64,000 nt of DNA, from NCBI GenBank assembly GCA_958295485.1, contig OY282354.1:1302001-1366000 (forward strand), read 5' to 3'. The position numbers and the translations under genes were made by a program. Below the pieces are notes generated by a model. The model was not told the origin of the DNA. It searched no databases and worked only from the letters and a program-made list of their open reading frames with translations. Positions 28,804 to 40,626 of the stretch are shown here, piece after piece. Source of the stretch: an uncultured Gammaproteobacteria bacterium (GTDB lineage Bacteria > Pseudomonadota > Gammaproteobacteria > Eutrophobiales > Eutrophobiaceae). Each line of letters begins with the position of its first letter. Position 1 is the first letter of the stretch.

Positions 28804-28980
28804 ATGTTTATGAAAAAGAAAACCGAAGGCCTTACCATGATTGAGTGGTTGGTCGTGATCGCGATAATCGGTATCGTGATTTTCGCTGTCATGAAGTTTA
28901 ATAGCGGAGGATCTACCACGACGGAAATGGAATCTACCGAGTACCCGATGATGGAACAACCTGATGAAGAGGGGATGTAG
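28804..28980 (+). CDS. 58-residue prepilin-like peptide (type IV N-terminal motif)
   Basis: A short gene with a Shine-Dalgarno (GAGGAGATGACACA-ATG) encodes MFMKKKTEGLTMIEWLVVIA, then IIGIVIFAVMKF and a serine/threonine- and glutamate-rich tail ending DEEGM. The lysine-rich leader, glycine at the cleavage site, Glu at +5 and long hydrophobic helix match the class III signal cut by PilD (encoded at 9887). Only about 24 residues would follow the helix, so no pilin head domain exists. It could be a minimal minor pilin or pseudopilin, or a small membrane peptide. No frameshifted continuation is visible downstream, which argues against simple truncation. Confidence 0.6.
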   Translation: MFMKKKTEGLTMIEWLVVIAIIGIVIFAVMKFNSGGSTTTEMESTEYPMMEQPDEEGM

Positions 28981-29039
28981 GGGAAGCAGAGGAACATAAG
29001 AACAGGAGAGATCGGGCGTAGAGGCGCGCAAGCGCGTCT

Positions 29040-29831
29040 CTACGCGCTGATATTGGCGTCGTCGTGAATTACGTTGAGCAGCAAATTATGGATAATCGGG
29101 TTTCCTGCCACAATGTCGCCGGAATCGATTGCCGGGTTGTCATTGTCAATGTCGCTGGCATAACCCCCGGCTTCCCTGATGAGCAGCGCGCCGGCGGCAA
29201 TGTCCCATTGTTTTAATCCGTATTCCCAAAATCCATCCAGGCGGCCACAGGCGACGTAAGCGAGGTCCAGCGCCGCCGCCCCGGGCCGCCTTATGCCGGC
29301 AGTTAAAGAAGTTAATTTTCTGAATACCTCGATATAGGTATCGAGCCTGTCAAGGGACCGAAACGGGAAACCCGTGCCAATCAGCGCCCCCTCCAGCGAG
29401 TTTTGCCGGGAGACGCGGATACGGCGGTCATTCAGGCGTGCGCCGCCGCCCCTGCTTGCGGTGAACAACTCTTGTCGCAGGGGGTCATAAATGATGGCTT
29501 GCTCAAGGACGCCTTTGTGCTTTAATGCAACCGAGATCGCGAATTGAGGAAAGCCATGCAGAAAATTCGTCGTGCCGTCGAGTGGGTCGATGATCCACTG
29601 GTATTCATTGCCCTCCTGCGCACCGCTTTCCTCGGCTAAAATGGCATGGTCAGGATAAGCCCGGTGTATGCTCTCGATAATGATTTGTTCTGCGCGCCTG
29701 TCAACTTCAGTGACAAAATCGTTACGGCTTTTCTCAGTCACCACGATACCCTGCAACTGGTCCATGCAGCGGATAATCCAATCGGCCGCCGAATGGACGG
29801 CGCGAATTCCTATGTTAAGCATGGGTGGCAT
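29040..29831 (-). CDS. suhB: Inositol-1-monophosphatase family protein SuhB
   Basis: The 263 residues show the metal-binding motifs of the lithium-sensitive phosphatase superfamily: AEESG near residue 67, DPLDGTTNFLHGFPQFAIS and WDIAAGALLIREAGG. SuhB hydrolyses inositol monophosphate and also supports rRNA antitermination in E. coli. Two starts are possible, MPPMLNIG or MLNIG three codons later. The gene is divergent from trmJ across 80 bases, the normal gammaproteobacterial arrangement. Confidence 0.95.
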   Translation of the reverse strand: MPPMLNIGIRAVHSAADWIIRCMDQLQGIVVTEKSRNDFVTEVDRRAEQIIIESIHRAYPDHAILAEESGAQEGNEYQWIIDPLDGTTNFLHGFPQFAISVALKHKGVLEQAIIYDPLRQELFTASRGGGARLNDRRIRVSRQNSLEGALIGTGFPFRSLDRLDTYIEVFRKLTSLTAGIRRPGAAALDLAYVACGRLDGFWEYGLKQWDIAAGALLIREAGGYASDIDNDNPAIDSGDIVAGNPIIHNLLLNVIHDDANISA

Positions 29832-29911
29832 TTTTTTTCTCCCTGTTTGCGGTCATCTCAGTTTATACACTATCTTGGTCCCGGCAAAAAGGCCGGAGTG
29901 ATTATATTCTC

Positions 29912-30652
29912 ATGTTGGAAACGGTAAAGATCATTTTGGTAAATACCACCCACCCCGGGAACATCGGCGCTGCCGCGCGGGCGATGAAAACCATGGGACT
30001 GGAACACCTCGCCTTGGTTTCCCCTGAGCAATTTCCAAGCGCTGAATGCACCGCCAGGGCCGCGGGCGCGGATGATATCCTCGCCCGCGCCCAGGTATTT
30101 TCACGACTTGAAGAAGCCGTTGCGGAATGCGCCTCAGTCTTTGCGACAAGCGCGCGTCCACGCAGTATCTCTTGGCCCGTGCTGACGCCGGCAGCCGCGG
30201 CGGAGCGGGTCGCCACGCGCGCCGGCGCGGATTTCAGGGCGGCAATCGTATTTGGTCCTGAAAGCGCCGGTTTGTCGAATGATCAATTGGAGTTATGTCA
30301 CGCCATGATCCGGATTCCGACGAACGCGAATTTTTCCTCCCTGAATGTCGCCGCGGCGGTGCAAATCATATGTTACGAAATCAACAAGCAGCATCTTGCC
30401 GCGGGTAAAGAGGGCAAAGATACCGGGGAGCGAAATTTACCGCCGCCGCTTGCCACTGCCGAGCAGATGGAGCACTTGTATCGACATTTTCAACAAACGT
30501 TGACGGACATCGGTTATTTCGACCCGGCTCAACCCCGTCGCCTGATGCGGCGGATAAAGCGATTATTCAATCGCGCGCAATTGGATAGCAATGAATACAA
30601 TATCTTGCGGGGAATTTTAACGGCAACCCGGAATGCGGTTGGCAAAAAATGA
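29912..30652 (+). CDS. trmJ: tRNA (cytidine/uridine-2'-O-)-methyltransferase TrmJ
   Basis: TrmJ, a SPOUT-class enzyme, methylates the ribose at position 32 of tRNAs. I chose the ATG giving MLETVKIILVNTTHPGNIGAAARAMKTMGL; an upstream ATG would add 29 unconserved residues. The 246 residues show VFGPESAGLSNDQLELCHAMIRIPTN and FSSLNVAAAVQIICYE, the trefoil-knot SAM site, plus a C-terminal helical extension typical of TrmJ. Its stop ends one base before the converging purM stop codon begins. Confidence 0.95.
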   Translation: MLETVKIILVNTTHPGNIGAAARAMKTMGLEHLALVSPEQFPSAECTARAAGADDILARAQVFSRLEEAVAECASVFATSARPRSISWPVLTPAAAAERVATRAGADFRAAIVFGPESAGLSNDQLELCHAMIRIPTNANFSSLNVAAAVQIICYEINKQHLAAGKEGKDTGERNLPPPLATAEQMEHLYRHFQQTLTDIGYFDPAQPRRLMRRIKRLFNRAQLDSNEYNILRGILTATRNAVGKK

Positions 30653-31732
30653 TCAAACGTATCGTACCCGCGCGGCTTTGCCGTCATTGCTACGGACTGA
30701 GCCGATGCGCCATGCGGTCTCGCCGTTTTCCTGCAATAGCTGAAGGGTTTTTTCCGCATCATCATTTTTAACCACGAGCGCCATACCGACGCCACAATTA
30801 AACGTCCGGTACATTTCTTCCGTGTCGATGTCCCCCGTTGCTTGCAACCACTTGAATATCGCCGGCCACTGCCAACTGCCGCAGTCAATCTCTGCAAAAA
30901 GATGCCCGGGTATGACCCTGGGAATATTTTCTGTCAAGCCGCCGCCGGTTATATGCGCGATCGCTTTCAGCTTTACTTCCGCCAACAATGAAAAGATCGT
31001 CTTCTTGTAGATACGCGTCGGCTCCAACAATAGCTCAGAAAACAGGACGCCAGCCAAGGTATCAGTTAATGCAGTCCGCGAGTCAGTTAAAATCTTGCGA
31101 ATCAGTGAAAAACCGTTCGAGTGCGGACCACTGGATGGCAGGGCGATCAATATATCATCCGGCGCCACGTTTTTACCGGTGATTATTTCATTTTTCTCTA
31201 CAACCCCTACACAAAATCCGGCCAGGTCATATTCCCCCGGTTGATACATTTCCGGCATCTCCGCCGTCTCCCCGCCAACCAGCGCGCAATCGGAGAGTTT
31301 ACAACCCCGGGCAATCCCCTTGACAACGTCCGCCGCCGTATCGACGTCCAGTTTGGAACAGGCAAAGTAATCTAAAAAGAACAGGGGTTCAGCCCCCTGT
31401 GCCAGGATGTCGTTGACACACATGGCGACCAGGTCGATACCGATGGAATCGTGTATGCCGAGTTCAACTGCCAGTTTTATTTTTGTGCCAACGCCATCGG
31501 CGCCGGAAACCAATACCGGGTGGCGATATTCAGACCCGGACAAATCAAATAAAGCGCCGAAACCGCCTAATCCGGCCAAAACTTCAGGGCGATGCGTCTC
31601 CTCCACCAGGGATTTGATGCGGGATACGAACTTGTTTCCCCGGTCAATGCTGACCCCGGCGGCTTCATAGTTAACCCGCATATCTTGTACGTTGTTTGAG
31701 GGTTTGGATTGATTCGATGATATTTCAGGCAT
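30653..31732 (-). CDS. purM: Phosphoribosylformylglycinamidine cyclo-ligase (AIR synthetase)
   Basis: PurM closes the imidazole ring of aminoimidazole ribotide in purine synthesis. The start giving [14 protein letters not shown] is preferred, making 359 residues; a longer frame would overlap the neighbouring divergent gene. Conserved segments include [48 protein letters not shown] and [14 protein letters not shown]. purN is not adjacent, unlike in enterics. Divergent transcription with the DUF2066 gene at 31807 is the usual arrangement for this phylum. Confidence 0.96.
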   Translation of the reverse strand: MPEISSNQSKPSNNVQDMRVNYEAAGVSIDRGNKFVSRIKSLVEETHRPEVLAGLGGFGALFDLSGSEYRHPVLVSGADGVGTKIKLAVELGIHDSIGIDLVAMCVNDILAQGAEPLFFLDYFACSKLDVDTAADVVKGIARGCKLSDCALVGGETAEMPEMYQPGEYDLAGFCVGVVEKNEIITGKNVAPDDILIALPSSGPHSNGFSLIRKILTDSRTALTDTLAGVLFSELLLEPTRIYKKTIFSLLAEVKLKAIAHITGGGLTENIPRVIPGHLFAEIDCGSWQWPAIFKWLQATGDIDTEEMYRTFNCGVGMALVVKNDDAEKTLQLLQENGETAWRIGSVRSNDGKAARVRYV

Positions 31733-31806
31733 AATGCAATAGTATAGGGTGAAAACCATTGCCGCAATCCTTGACTTGACGCCCGGTTTTCCAATAGCTT
31801 GAAGAT

Positions 31807-32874
31807 ATGAAAAAAGCATTCGGAATTTTTTGTTGTTTCTCTTGTATCTGCCTTTACCCTTCGCTTGTTAATGCGATTAAGGTACCGGGATTGTATGAAG
31901 CGGAAACCCTTGTCGTGGATCAATCGGCCGAAAGCAGGAAGGCGGCAACCCGGGTATGCTTGCGTATGGTTTTGGTAAAGTTGACGGGTGAGCGAAACGC
32001 GCTGGAAAAAATCGCGTTGACGCCACTGTTGAATCAATCCGAAAAATTTGTCCGGCAATACCGTTACAAGGAAATTCAAATTGGAACGTCCGGGCCGGAC
32101 GCGACCCCTGCGACGGAATTGCGTCTTTCCGTCAAGTTCGACGAAGAAACCCTGAATAAATCATTGCGCGAGTCAGGCATACCGGTATGGGGCAGGGAGC
32201 GGCCGTCGATACTGCTCTGGGTTGTAATCGAGCGGGCCAACCGGAGGTTATTCGCAAGCCTGGAGGAGACACCTGAATTACTGGAGCTTTTATATAAACG
32301 TTCGGAACAACGTGGAATTTCAATTATATTCCCACTGATGGATCTCGAAGATGACGCGCAAATACAACCAAGTGATGTATGGGGTGAATTCAAGGAGCCT
32401 GTCATGGCCGCATCCGCCAGGTATAATGCTGATATTATCCTTACAGCGAGTATAATGTCGCCCGCGGAAGGGATATGGGAAGGAAGGTGGACAACTTACA
32501 GGGGTGATAAGGCGTATAACGAGTGGGTAACCGAGGCCGACCTGCTGGAAGTCGCCTTGGAGGAAGGGATGGATGGCGCTGCTGACATGTTGGCGGCTGA
32601 ATTCGCCCGGGCGAGCGTTTATACCCGCTTGGGTGATGTTGAGATGGTAATAGGCGATGTAAATTCCGTTGATCAATATGCCCAGGTAATAAACTATCTG
32701 AAATCCTTGAGTTCAATCAGTGAAATCCACGTGACGGAGGTGCAGGCGGGAAAGATGAAATTGGCATTGACAGTCCATGGCGGGGAATTAGCTGTCGTTC
32801 AGGCCGTCAGCCTGGGCAGGGTCCTGGAACCGGTTGAAAATATCGGGGTCAATTATTATCGTCTGATCCCATAA
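31807..32874 (+). CDS. DUF2066 domain-containing exported protein
   Basis: The 355-residue protein has a signal peptide ([23 protein letters not shown]) and then the DUF2066 pattern: [43 protein letters not shown]. Its function is unknown. It is encoded divergently from purM and directly upstream of hda, an order conserved in many Gammaproteobacteria. The remainder reads as a soluble periplasmic protein with no further membrane segment. Confidence 0.85.
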   Translation: MKKAFGIFCCFSCICLYPSLVNAIKVPGLYEAETLVVDQSAESRKAATRVCLRMVLVKLTGERNALEKIALTPLLNQSEKFVRQYRYKEIQIGTSGPDATPATELRLSVKFDEETLNKSLRESGIPVWGRERPSILLWVVIERANRRLFASLEETPELLELLYKRSEQRGISIIFPLMDLEDDAQIQPSDVWGEFKEPVMAASARYNADIILTASIMSPAEGIWEGRWTTYRGDKAYNEWVTEADLLEVALEEGMDGAADMLAAEFARASVYTRLGDVEMVIGDVNSVDQYAQVINYLKSLSSISEIHVTEVQAGKMKLALTVHGGELAVVQAVSLGRVLEPVENIGVNYYRLIP

Positions 32875-32900
32875 TTAAAAAGCGATTTTTACACTCCATA

Positions 32901-34283
<1,383 letters not shown>

Positions 34284-34631
34284 TCAGATTATTTCAAGCG
34301 CTTTTTCCGGCGGGCGGCCTATGGCTGCTTTTCCGTTTGCCAGGACTATCGGTCTTTCAATGAGAATCGGTTGCTCTATCATTGCGGAAACAAGCTGATC
34401 ATTCGATAAATCCGGGGCGTCCAGGTGGTTGGCTTTATAGGGTTTCTCTTTTTTACGCATCAACTCCCGGGGCGCCAACTCGAGCAAGGCTAATATCTCG
34501 TTCAACTCGGTTTTACTTGGTGGGTTGTTCAGGTATTCAATTATATCAGGTTCCAGTCCCTGTTCGCGAAGCAGTTTCAGGGTCTGTCTCGACTTGGAAC
34601 ACCGGGGATTATGGTAAATCTTCAGCGTCAT
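34284..34631 (-). CDS. arsC: Arsenate reductase (glutaredoxin-dependent), ArsC family
   Basis: A thioredoxin-fold protein of 115 residues starting MTLKIYHNPRCSKSRQTLKLL, with the catalytic cysteine in PRCSKSR, and RPIVLANGKAAIGRPPEKALEII at the end. This is the E. coli-type ArsC/YffB superfamily. No arsR, arsB or acr3 accompanies it, so a role in arsenate reduction is likely but not certain; the ArsC-like group includes general thiol reductases. It is followed closely by wrbA. Confidence 0.88.
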   Translation of the reverse strand: MTLKIYHNPRCSKSRQTLKLLREQGLEPDIIEYLNNPPSKTELNEILALLELAPRELMRKKEKPYKANHLDAPDLSNDQLVSAMIEQPILIERPIVLANGKAAIGRPPEKALEII

Positions 34632-34738
34632 TTTTTTCTCCAGTTCAGTGGTAGCATCGGTTCAATAGTATTGCTTCAGGATTGCCCGGAATGATATGCT
34701 TGCGGCAGGCATTATAACCCGTATTTCACAGGCGGCGC

Positions 34739-35011
34739 ATGAGAAAAACCTATTCTTTCAGGGTCAGCGGGCTTGTCCAGGGGGTGTTTTTCCGCCAATC
34801 GACACAACGACAAGCCGGGCTGTCGGGCATCACGGGCTGGGTAAGAAACCAGCCCGACGGCCGTGTTGAAGGGCAGGCGACCGGGGACGAGGCCGCGCTC
34901 CGCGCGTTCCATGAATGGTTGAAACGCGGCCCGGCCATGGCAAACGTCCTGAAATTGGAATGGGAAGAAGCCGAATTACGACTTTTTGACGGATTTGAAA
35001 TTCGTTATTAA
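34739..35011 (+). CDS. Acylphosphatase
   Basis: Acylphosphatase hydrolyses carboxyl-phosphate bonds in small metabolites. The 90 residues show both signatures: FRVSGLVQGVFFRQSTQRQA, with the phosphate-binding arginine after VFF, and GITGWVRNQPDGRVEGQATG, with the catalytic asparagine in VRN. The gene is short but complete, located between two minus-strand genes and probably with its own promoter. Confidence 0.92.
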   Translation: MRKTYSFRVSGLVQGVFFRQSTQRQAGLSGITGWVRNQPDGRVEGQATGDEAALRAFHEWLKRGPAMANVLKLEWEEAELRLFDGFEIRY

Positions 35012-35020
35012 AGAACGGGC

Positions 35021-36274
35021 TTACCGCCGGCCGCATTTTTCCCGGATAAATTCAATGGCCGTATCCAGTGGGATATCCGCGCTTTGCTCATCACGCCTGC
35101 CCTTGTATTCCAGGGTGTTTTTGTCCAGTCCTTTTTCACTGAATACCAGGCGATGGGGTATGCCGATCAACTCCAGGTCGGTAAACATGACTCCCGGTCT
35201 TTCTTTCCGGTTGTCCAACAATACTTCGATACCGTTGCCAACGAGGCGTTGATATAAATCCTCCACGGCCTCGCGCAGGCGTTGCGATTTATGCATGTGG
35301 ATGGGGACCAGCGCAAGTTGGTAGGGGGCAATGGCGCCGGGCCAGATAATGCCGCGTTCATCGTGATTTTGTTCAATGGCGGCGGCGACGATGCGTGAGA
35401 CTCCAATGCCGTAACAACCCATGAACAACGTTACCGCCGCGCTGTTTTCATCGAGGCAATTGGCTTTCATGGCTTCGCTGTATTTCGTCCCCAATTGAAA
35501 AATATGGCCGACTTCAATGCCCCTTGCGATTTTCAGGGCGCCGGTGTCGGCGCGGGGAATGGAGTCCATCAACTCCACGTTGGTCGCGAATTCGGAATCT
35601 TCCGAGAAAGCAATACGGTCTTCGCCGGATTCGGCCAACACGTGGAACTCATGGGACACCTTGCCGCCGATATTGCCGCTATCCGCAAGGACGGGACGGA
35701 ACTCCAATTCAAGCCGGGAGAAGATGCGAAAATAGGTTCGGTACATTAGTTGATAGGTCTCTTCCAGGGACGCTTGGCTGAGATGAAAGGAGTAGCCGTC
35801 CTTCATCAAAAATTCCCGGGCGCGCATTATCCCGAAGCGGGGTCGAATCTCATCCCTGAACTTGGTTTGGATTTGATAGAAATTCGCCGGCAGTTGTTTA
35901 TAACTGCGGATTTCGTGCCGGATGATATCCGTGATGATTTCTTCATGGGTGGGGCCGATGCAGAAATCCCGCCCATGCCGGTCCTTGAGGCGCAGCAATT
36001 CCGGTCCGTATTCTTTCCAGCGTCCGGATTCCAGCCACAACTCCGCCGGTTGCACGGCGGACAGCAACACCTCCTGGGCGCCGGCCGCATCCATTTCTTC
36101 GCGCACGATGGCCTCCACCTTGCGCAATACCCTGACCCCGAGGGGCAGCCAGTTATATATCCCTGCGGCTGTTTGCCGGATCATGCCGGCCCGCAACATC
36201 AGCCGGTGACTGACGATCTCGGCGTCCGCCGGGGCTTGGCGTAAAGTGGTCAATAAAATTTCCGTAGTTCGCAT
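35021..36274 (-). CDS. proS: Prolyl-tRNA synthetase lacking the INS editing domain
   Basis: ProS charges tRNA-Pro. The ATG giving [33 protein letters not shown] is chosen over an in-frame TTG 15 bases upstream, giving 417 residues. The class II motifs ([37 protein letters not shown]) and the anticodon domain ([23 protein letters not shown]) are intact. The usual bacterial-type enzyme has about 570 residues. The missing block is the INS editing domain that clears Ala-tRNA-Pro: [11 protein letters not shown] passes through a short stretch straight into [17 protein letters not shown]. The joint is in frame and the flanks are intact, so this is a clean domain absence, as in Alphaproteobacteria, not decay. 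Confidence 0.94.
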   Translation of the reverse strand: MRTTEILLTTLRQAPADAEIVSHRLMLRAGMIRQTAAGIYNWLPLGVRVLRKVEAIVREEMDAAGAQEVLLSAVQPAELWLESGRWKEYGPELLRLKDRHGRDFCIGPTHEEIITDIIRHEIRSYKQLPANFYQIQTKFRDEIRPRFGIMRAREFLMKDGYSFHLSQASLEETYQLMYRTYFRIFSRLELEFRPVLADSGNIGGKVSHEFHVLAESGEDRIAFSEDSEFATNVELMDSIPRADTGALKIARGIEVGHIFQLGTKYSEAMKANCLDENSAAVTLFMGCYGIGVSRIVAAAIEQNHDERGIIWPGAIAPYQLALVPIHMHKSQRLREAVEDLYQRLVGNGIEVLLDNRKERPGVMFTDLELIGIPHRLVFSEKGLDKNTLEYKGRRDEQSADIPLDTAIEFIREKCGRR

Positions 36275-36386
36275 CCCGGTTTCCCCCAATTATTTTCCAA
36301 TTGCCGTTATACCGGTGAAAGCCGGCATCCAGTCAAACAACGCGCCGTCAAGGGCGGCGTCTCTTATACTCCCTCTCCCCTTGAGG

Positions 36387-36443
36387 GTGTCGCAAAAGCC
36401 TCAGCGCCCGTCACTGACGCCGAGCGCCCTTTCCCTGACAAGG
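36387..36443. repeat. GTGTCGCAAAA element, partial copy 2
   Basis: The proS-ilvB gap (about 300 bases) has no gene. It contains GTGTCGCAAAA at 36387, the same end sequence as the elements at 614 and 54298, but I see no matching inverted right end. Around it, CCCTCTCCCCTT before and AAGGGGGAGGG after form an outer inverted pair, resembling the flanks of copy 1. Just upstream, ACCGGTGAAAGCCGGCATCCAGT looks like a decayed extragenic palindromic repeat. It is probably a degenerate copy. Confidence 0.45.
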
Positions 36444-36573
36444 GGGAGGGAATCCCTGCCCGTGGGTCTCACATCTGTTGAACCCGGACAATAACTTGAC
36501 GATTGCATAGAATATCAGTAACTTGCCAATTCCTGTTAAGGAAACTTTGAAATAAATCCGGGGAACGACTGTA

Positions 36574-38310
36574 GTGAGTAAATCCAGACCAGTATTACGC
36601 GGCGCGGAGATCTTCGTCAAGGCGCTGAAGGATGAAGGGGTAAAACATTTATTCGGTTATCCCGGCGGCGCCGTATTGCATATTTACGATGAGCTTTACA
36701 AGCAAACGGAGGTAGAGCACATCCTGGTTCGTCACGAGCAGGGCGCGGCCCATGCCGCCGACGGCTACGCCAGGGCCACGGGCAGGGTCGGGGTCGTCCT
36801 GGTTACTTCCGGGCCGGGCATTACCAATGCGATCACGGGTATTGCAACGGCTTACATGGATTCCATCCCCCTGGTCGTCTTCAGCGGGCAGGTTCCCACT
36901 TCCGTCATCGGCAATGATGCCTTCCAGGAAGTGGATGCGATCGGGATCTCCCGGCCTTGCGTAAAACACAATTTTCTTGTCAACGACGTAGAAGATTTGG
37001 CAAGCACCATCAAGAAAGCATTTTACGTGGCCGGCAGTGGCCGCCCCGGTCCCGTGCTGGTGGACATCCCCAAGGACATCACTGCGAATTCCTGCGAGTA
37101 CGAATATCCGAAAGAAGTCGATATGCGTTCTTACCGCCCGACCGTCAAGGGCCATCCGGGTCAGATCAAACGCGCGCTCAAGCTCATGCTGGCAGCAAGG
37201 AAACCCATGATCTATACGGGTGGCGGCGTTGTTTTAGCTGACGCCAGTGAAGAACTGATTGAATTTACCCGTGAGCTGGGCTATCCGATCACCAACACGT
37301 TGATGGGGCTTGGGGCCTACCCGGCTACCGATAAGCAATTTATTGGCATGTTGGGAATGCACGGCACCTATGAAGCGAACATGGCCATGCACCAGTGCGA
37401 TGTGTTGATTGCCATTGGCGCGCGGTTTGATGATCGCGTTACGGGCGACCTGGAAAAGTTTTGCCCCTACGCAAAGATCATTCACATCGACGTTGATCCG
37501 TCCTCCATCGCCAAGAACGTGCCGGTGGACGTTCCCATCGTGGGTGACGTCAAACACGTACTGCAAGACATCAACGCCGGGCTGAAAAACAACAAAACCA
37601 GCCCCGATAAACAGGCGTTGGATAACTGGTGGAGCCAGATTAAAGACTGGCAGGCCATGGATTGTCTGCGCTTCGACAGAAACTCCAAGCTCATCAAGCC
37701 ACAATTAGTCATAGAAAAACTGTATGAATTGACCGGCGGCGCGGCCTATGTGACTTCGGATGTCGGCCAGCACCAGATGTGGGCCGCGCAGTTTTATAAA
37801 TTCGACAAACCCAGGCGCTGGCTGAACTCCGGTGGCCTGGGCACGATGGGGTTTGGCCTGCCGGCTGCAATGGGAGCGAAAATAGCGTACCCGGATGAGA
37901 CGGTGGCATGTGTCACCGGCGAGGCCAGCCTGGTCATGTGCATCCAGGAGCTTTCCACCTGTTTGCAATACCAGACGCCGATAAAGATCATTAATTTGAA
38001 TAATCGTTACATGGGCATGGTAAGGCAGTGGCAGGAATTTTTTTATGAAAAACGTTATTCCCATTCTTACATGGACGCCTTGCCGGATTTTGTCAAGTTG
38101 GCCGAGAGCTTCGGCCACGTTGGTATGCGTATCGATAAGGCTGACGACGTTGAAGACGCCCTGAAGGAAGCATTGGCAATGAAAGACAAACTGGTGTTGA
38201 TGGATTTTATCACCGACCAGATGGAAAACGTATATCCCATGATAGCCGCCGGCAAGGGGCAGCATGAAATGCACTTGGCGCCCGGTTCGGAAGAACGGGA
38301 ACTGGCCTGA
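36574..38310 (+). CDS. ilvB: Acetolactate synthase, large catalytic subunit
   Basis: This ThDP/FAD enzyme condenses pyruvate with pyruvate or 2-oxobutyrate to start valine, leucine and isoleucine synthesis. It has 578 residues from a GTG start. The cofactor glutamate is in VRHEQGAAHAADGYARATG. The ThDP-metal motif reads GEASLVM...NLNN rather than the textbook GDGS...NN, with Glu in place of Asp, a variant I also recall from beta- and gammaproteobacterial enzymes. It overlaps ilvH by one base (TGATG), giving strict co-translation. No leader peptide with branched-chain codons was found upstream. Confidence 0.97.
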   Translation: MSKSRPVLRGAEIFVKALKDEGVKHLFGYPGGAVLHIYDELYKQTEVEHILVRHEQGAAHAADGYARATGRVGVVLVTSGPGITNAITGIATAYMDSIPLVVFSGQVPTSVIGNDAFQEVDAIGISRPCVKHNFLVNDVEDLASTIKKAFYVAGSGRPGPVLVDIPKDITANSCEYEYPKEVDMRSYRPTVKGHPGQIKRALKLMLAARKPMIYTGGGVVLADASEELIEFTRELGYPITNTLMGLGAYPATDKQFIGMLGMHGTYEANMAMHQCDVLIAIGARFDDRVTGDLEKFCPYAKIIHIDVDPSSIAKNVPVDVPIVGDVKHVLQDINAGLKNNKTSPDKQALDNWWSQIKDWQAMDCLRFDRNSKLIKPQLVIEKLYELTGGAAYVTSDVGQHQMWAAQFYKFDKPRRWLNSGGLGTMGFGLPAAMGAKIAYPDETVACVTGEASLVMCIQELSTCLQYQTPIKIINLNNRYMGMVRQWQEFFYEKRYSHSYMDALPDFVKLAESFGHVGMRIDKADDVEDALKEALAMKDKLVLMDFITDQMENVYPMIAAGKGQHEMHLAPGSEERELA

Positions 38311-38801
38311 TGCGACATGTTCTGTCCCTCCTGGTTGAAAATGAGGCCGGGGCCTTGTCCAGGATTTCCGGTTTGTTTTCCGCCAGGGGGTTCAACATAG
38401 AATCATTGACCGTTGCCCCAACGGAAGATTCCACTGCTTCACGGATGACCATAGTCACCTCCGGTTCCGAGCAGATTATCGAGCAGATAACGAAACACCT
38501 GAACAAGCTGGTGGACGTTATAAAAGTCGTGGATTTGAATGAAAGCGATCACATAGAAAGGGAATTGATGCTGGTGAAGGTCATGGCAACGGGTCCTTCC
38601 CGGGAAGAATTAACGCGGTTGGTCGACATATTCAGGGGTCACATCATCGACGTAACCGAAAATACTTATACAATAGAAGTCACCGGCAGCGGCGATAAGT
38701 TAGACGCATTCCTACGGGCATTAAAACCGGATTTGATCCTGGAGACCGTCAGGACCGGCGTGTCGGGCATCGCCCGAGGCGGCAAGGCGACAAGGATTTA
38801 G
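38310..38801 (+). CDS. ilvH: Acetolactate synthase, small regulatory subunit
   Basis: The 163 residues comprise an N-terminal ACT domain (MRHVLSLLVENEAGALSRISGLFSARGFNIESLTV) that binds valine for feedback inhibition, and a C-terminal domain that activates the large subunit. The length and the RELMLVKV-type centre match IlvH/IlvN. The start overlaps the last base of ilvB. Confidence 0.97.
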   Translation: MRHVLSLLVENEAGALSRISGLFSARGFNIESLTVAPTEDSTASRMTIVTSGSEQIIEQITKHLNKLVDVIKVVDLNESDHIERELMLVKVMATGPSREELTRLVDIFRGHIIDVTENTYTIEVTGSGDKLDAFLRALKPDLILETVRTGVSGIARGGKATRI

Positions 38802-38838
38802 CTCGGTTCTATGATATGATGGCAACTGACAAAACGTT

Positions 38839-40057
<1,219 letters not shown>

Positions 40058-40071
40058 ACTACCGAACGCCT

Positions 40072-40607
40072 GGCCCGGATATTGCACGAAGGGAGTGGGC
40101 AGAACCCCTGTAAACCCTTATAACTCAGTTTGTTAGAAATGAATTGAGGAGGGGCCAGCCCATGACGGATTGTACCCAAACTACGCGGTCTTTTCCACCG
40201 GTAAAATGGAGTCAGGTGGAAGTCAATTTTCAAGGGGTGAGGTCACCTCCAATGGTGGTGTGCTGTTGTTACGCCAAGCGGACCGCGACTTGGGATTGAG
40301 TGCGACGGTGGCCCGGGCATTGGCCGACCCGCGGCGCCAGGCGAGTTGTGTGCATGACGGGTTATCGCTGTTGCGCTAACGACTGTACGGTCTGGCGCTG
40401 GGGTATGCGGACTTGAGTGACCATCAGGGGTTATGCGAGGACGTGGCATTGCAAACGGCGGTGGAATGCGAGGCGGTGTTGGCGAGCAGTTCGACTTTGT
40501 GCCGTTGGGAGAACCGGGCGGACCGGGCCACGGCCTGGCGCTTGCACAGGGCGCTGGTTGAGCAATTCATCCGGGGTCTTTTGAAAGTGAGCCATCCTGT
40601 CTTCTGA
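40072..40607 (+). pseudogene. IS1380-type element, left end with broken transposase (copy A)
   Basis: Starting at GGCCCGGATATTGCA, this copy shares about 270 bases with the element at 46510-46929. A transposase frame begins at the ATG at 40162 (MTDCTQTTRSFPPVKWSQVEVNF). One G is missing from the G-run before GGTCACC, shifting the frame. The second frame (EVTSNGGVLLLRQADRDLGLS...) meets TAA where CAA is expected at 40377, then continues to LASSSTLCRWENRADRA. Those motifs fit the N-terminal third of IS1380-family DDE transposases. The catalytic part and right inverted repeat are absent; the RTX gene starts 20 bases later. It is a dead remnant. Confidence 0.75.
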
Positions 40608-40626
40608 CAATAAAGGGGAAAGAGAC

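Noticed and set aside
37903..37932. Acetolactate synthase inactive because GDG reads GEA
   Set aside because: The acidic side chain is kept, and I recall the same variant in functional beta- and gammaproteobacterial enzymes; all other motifs are intact.
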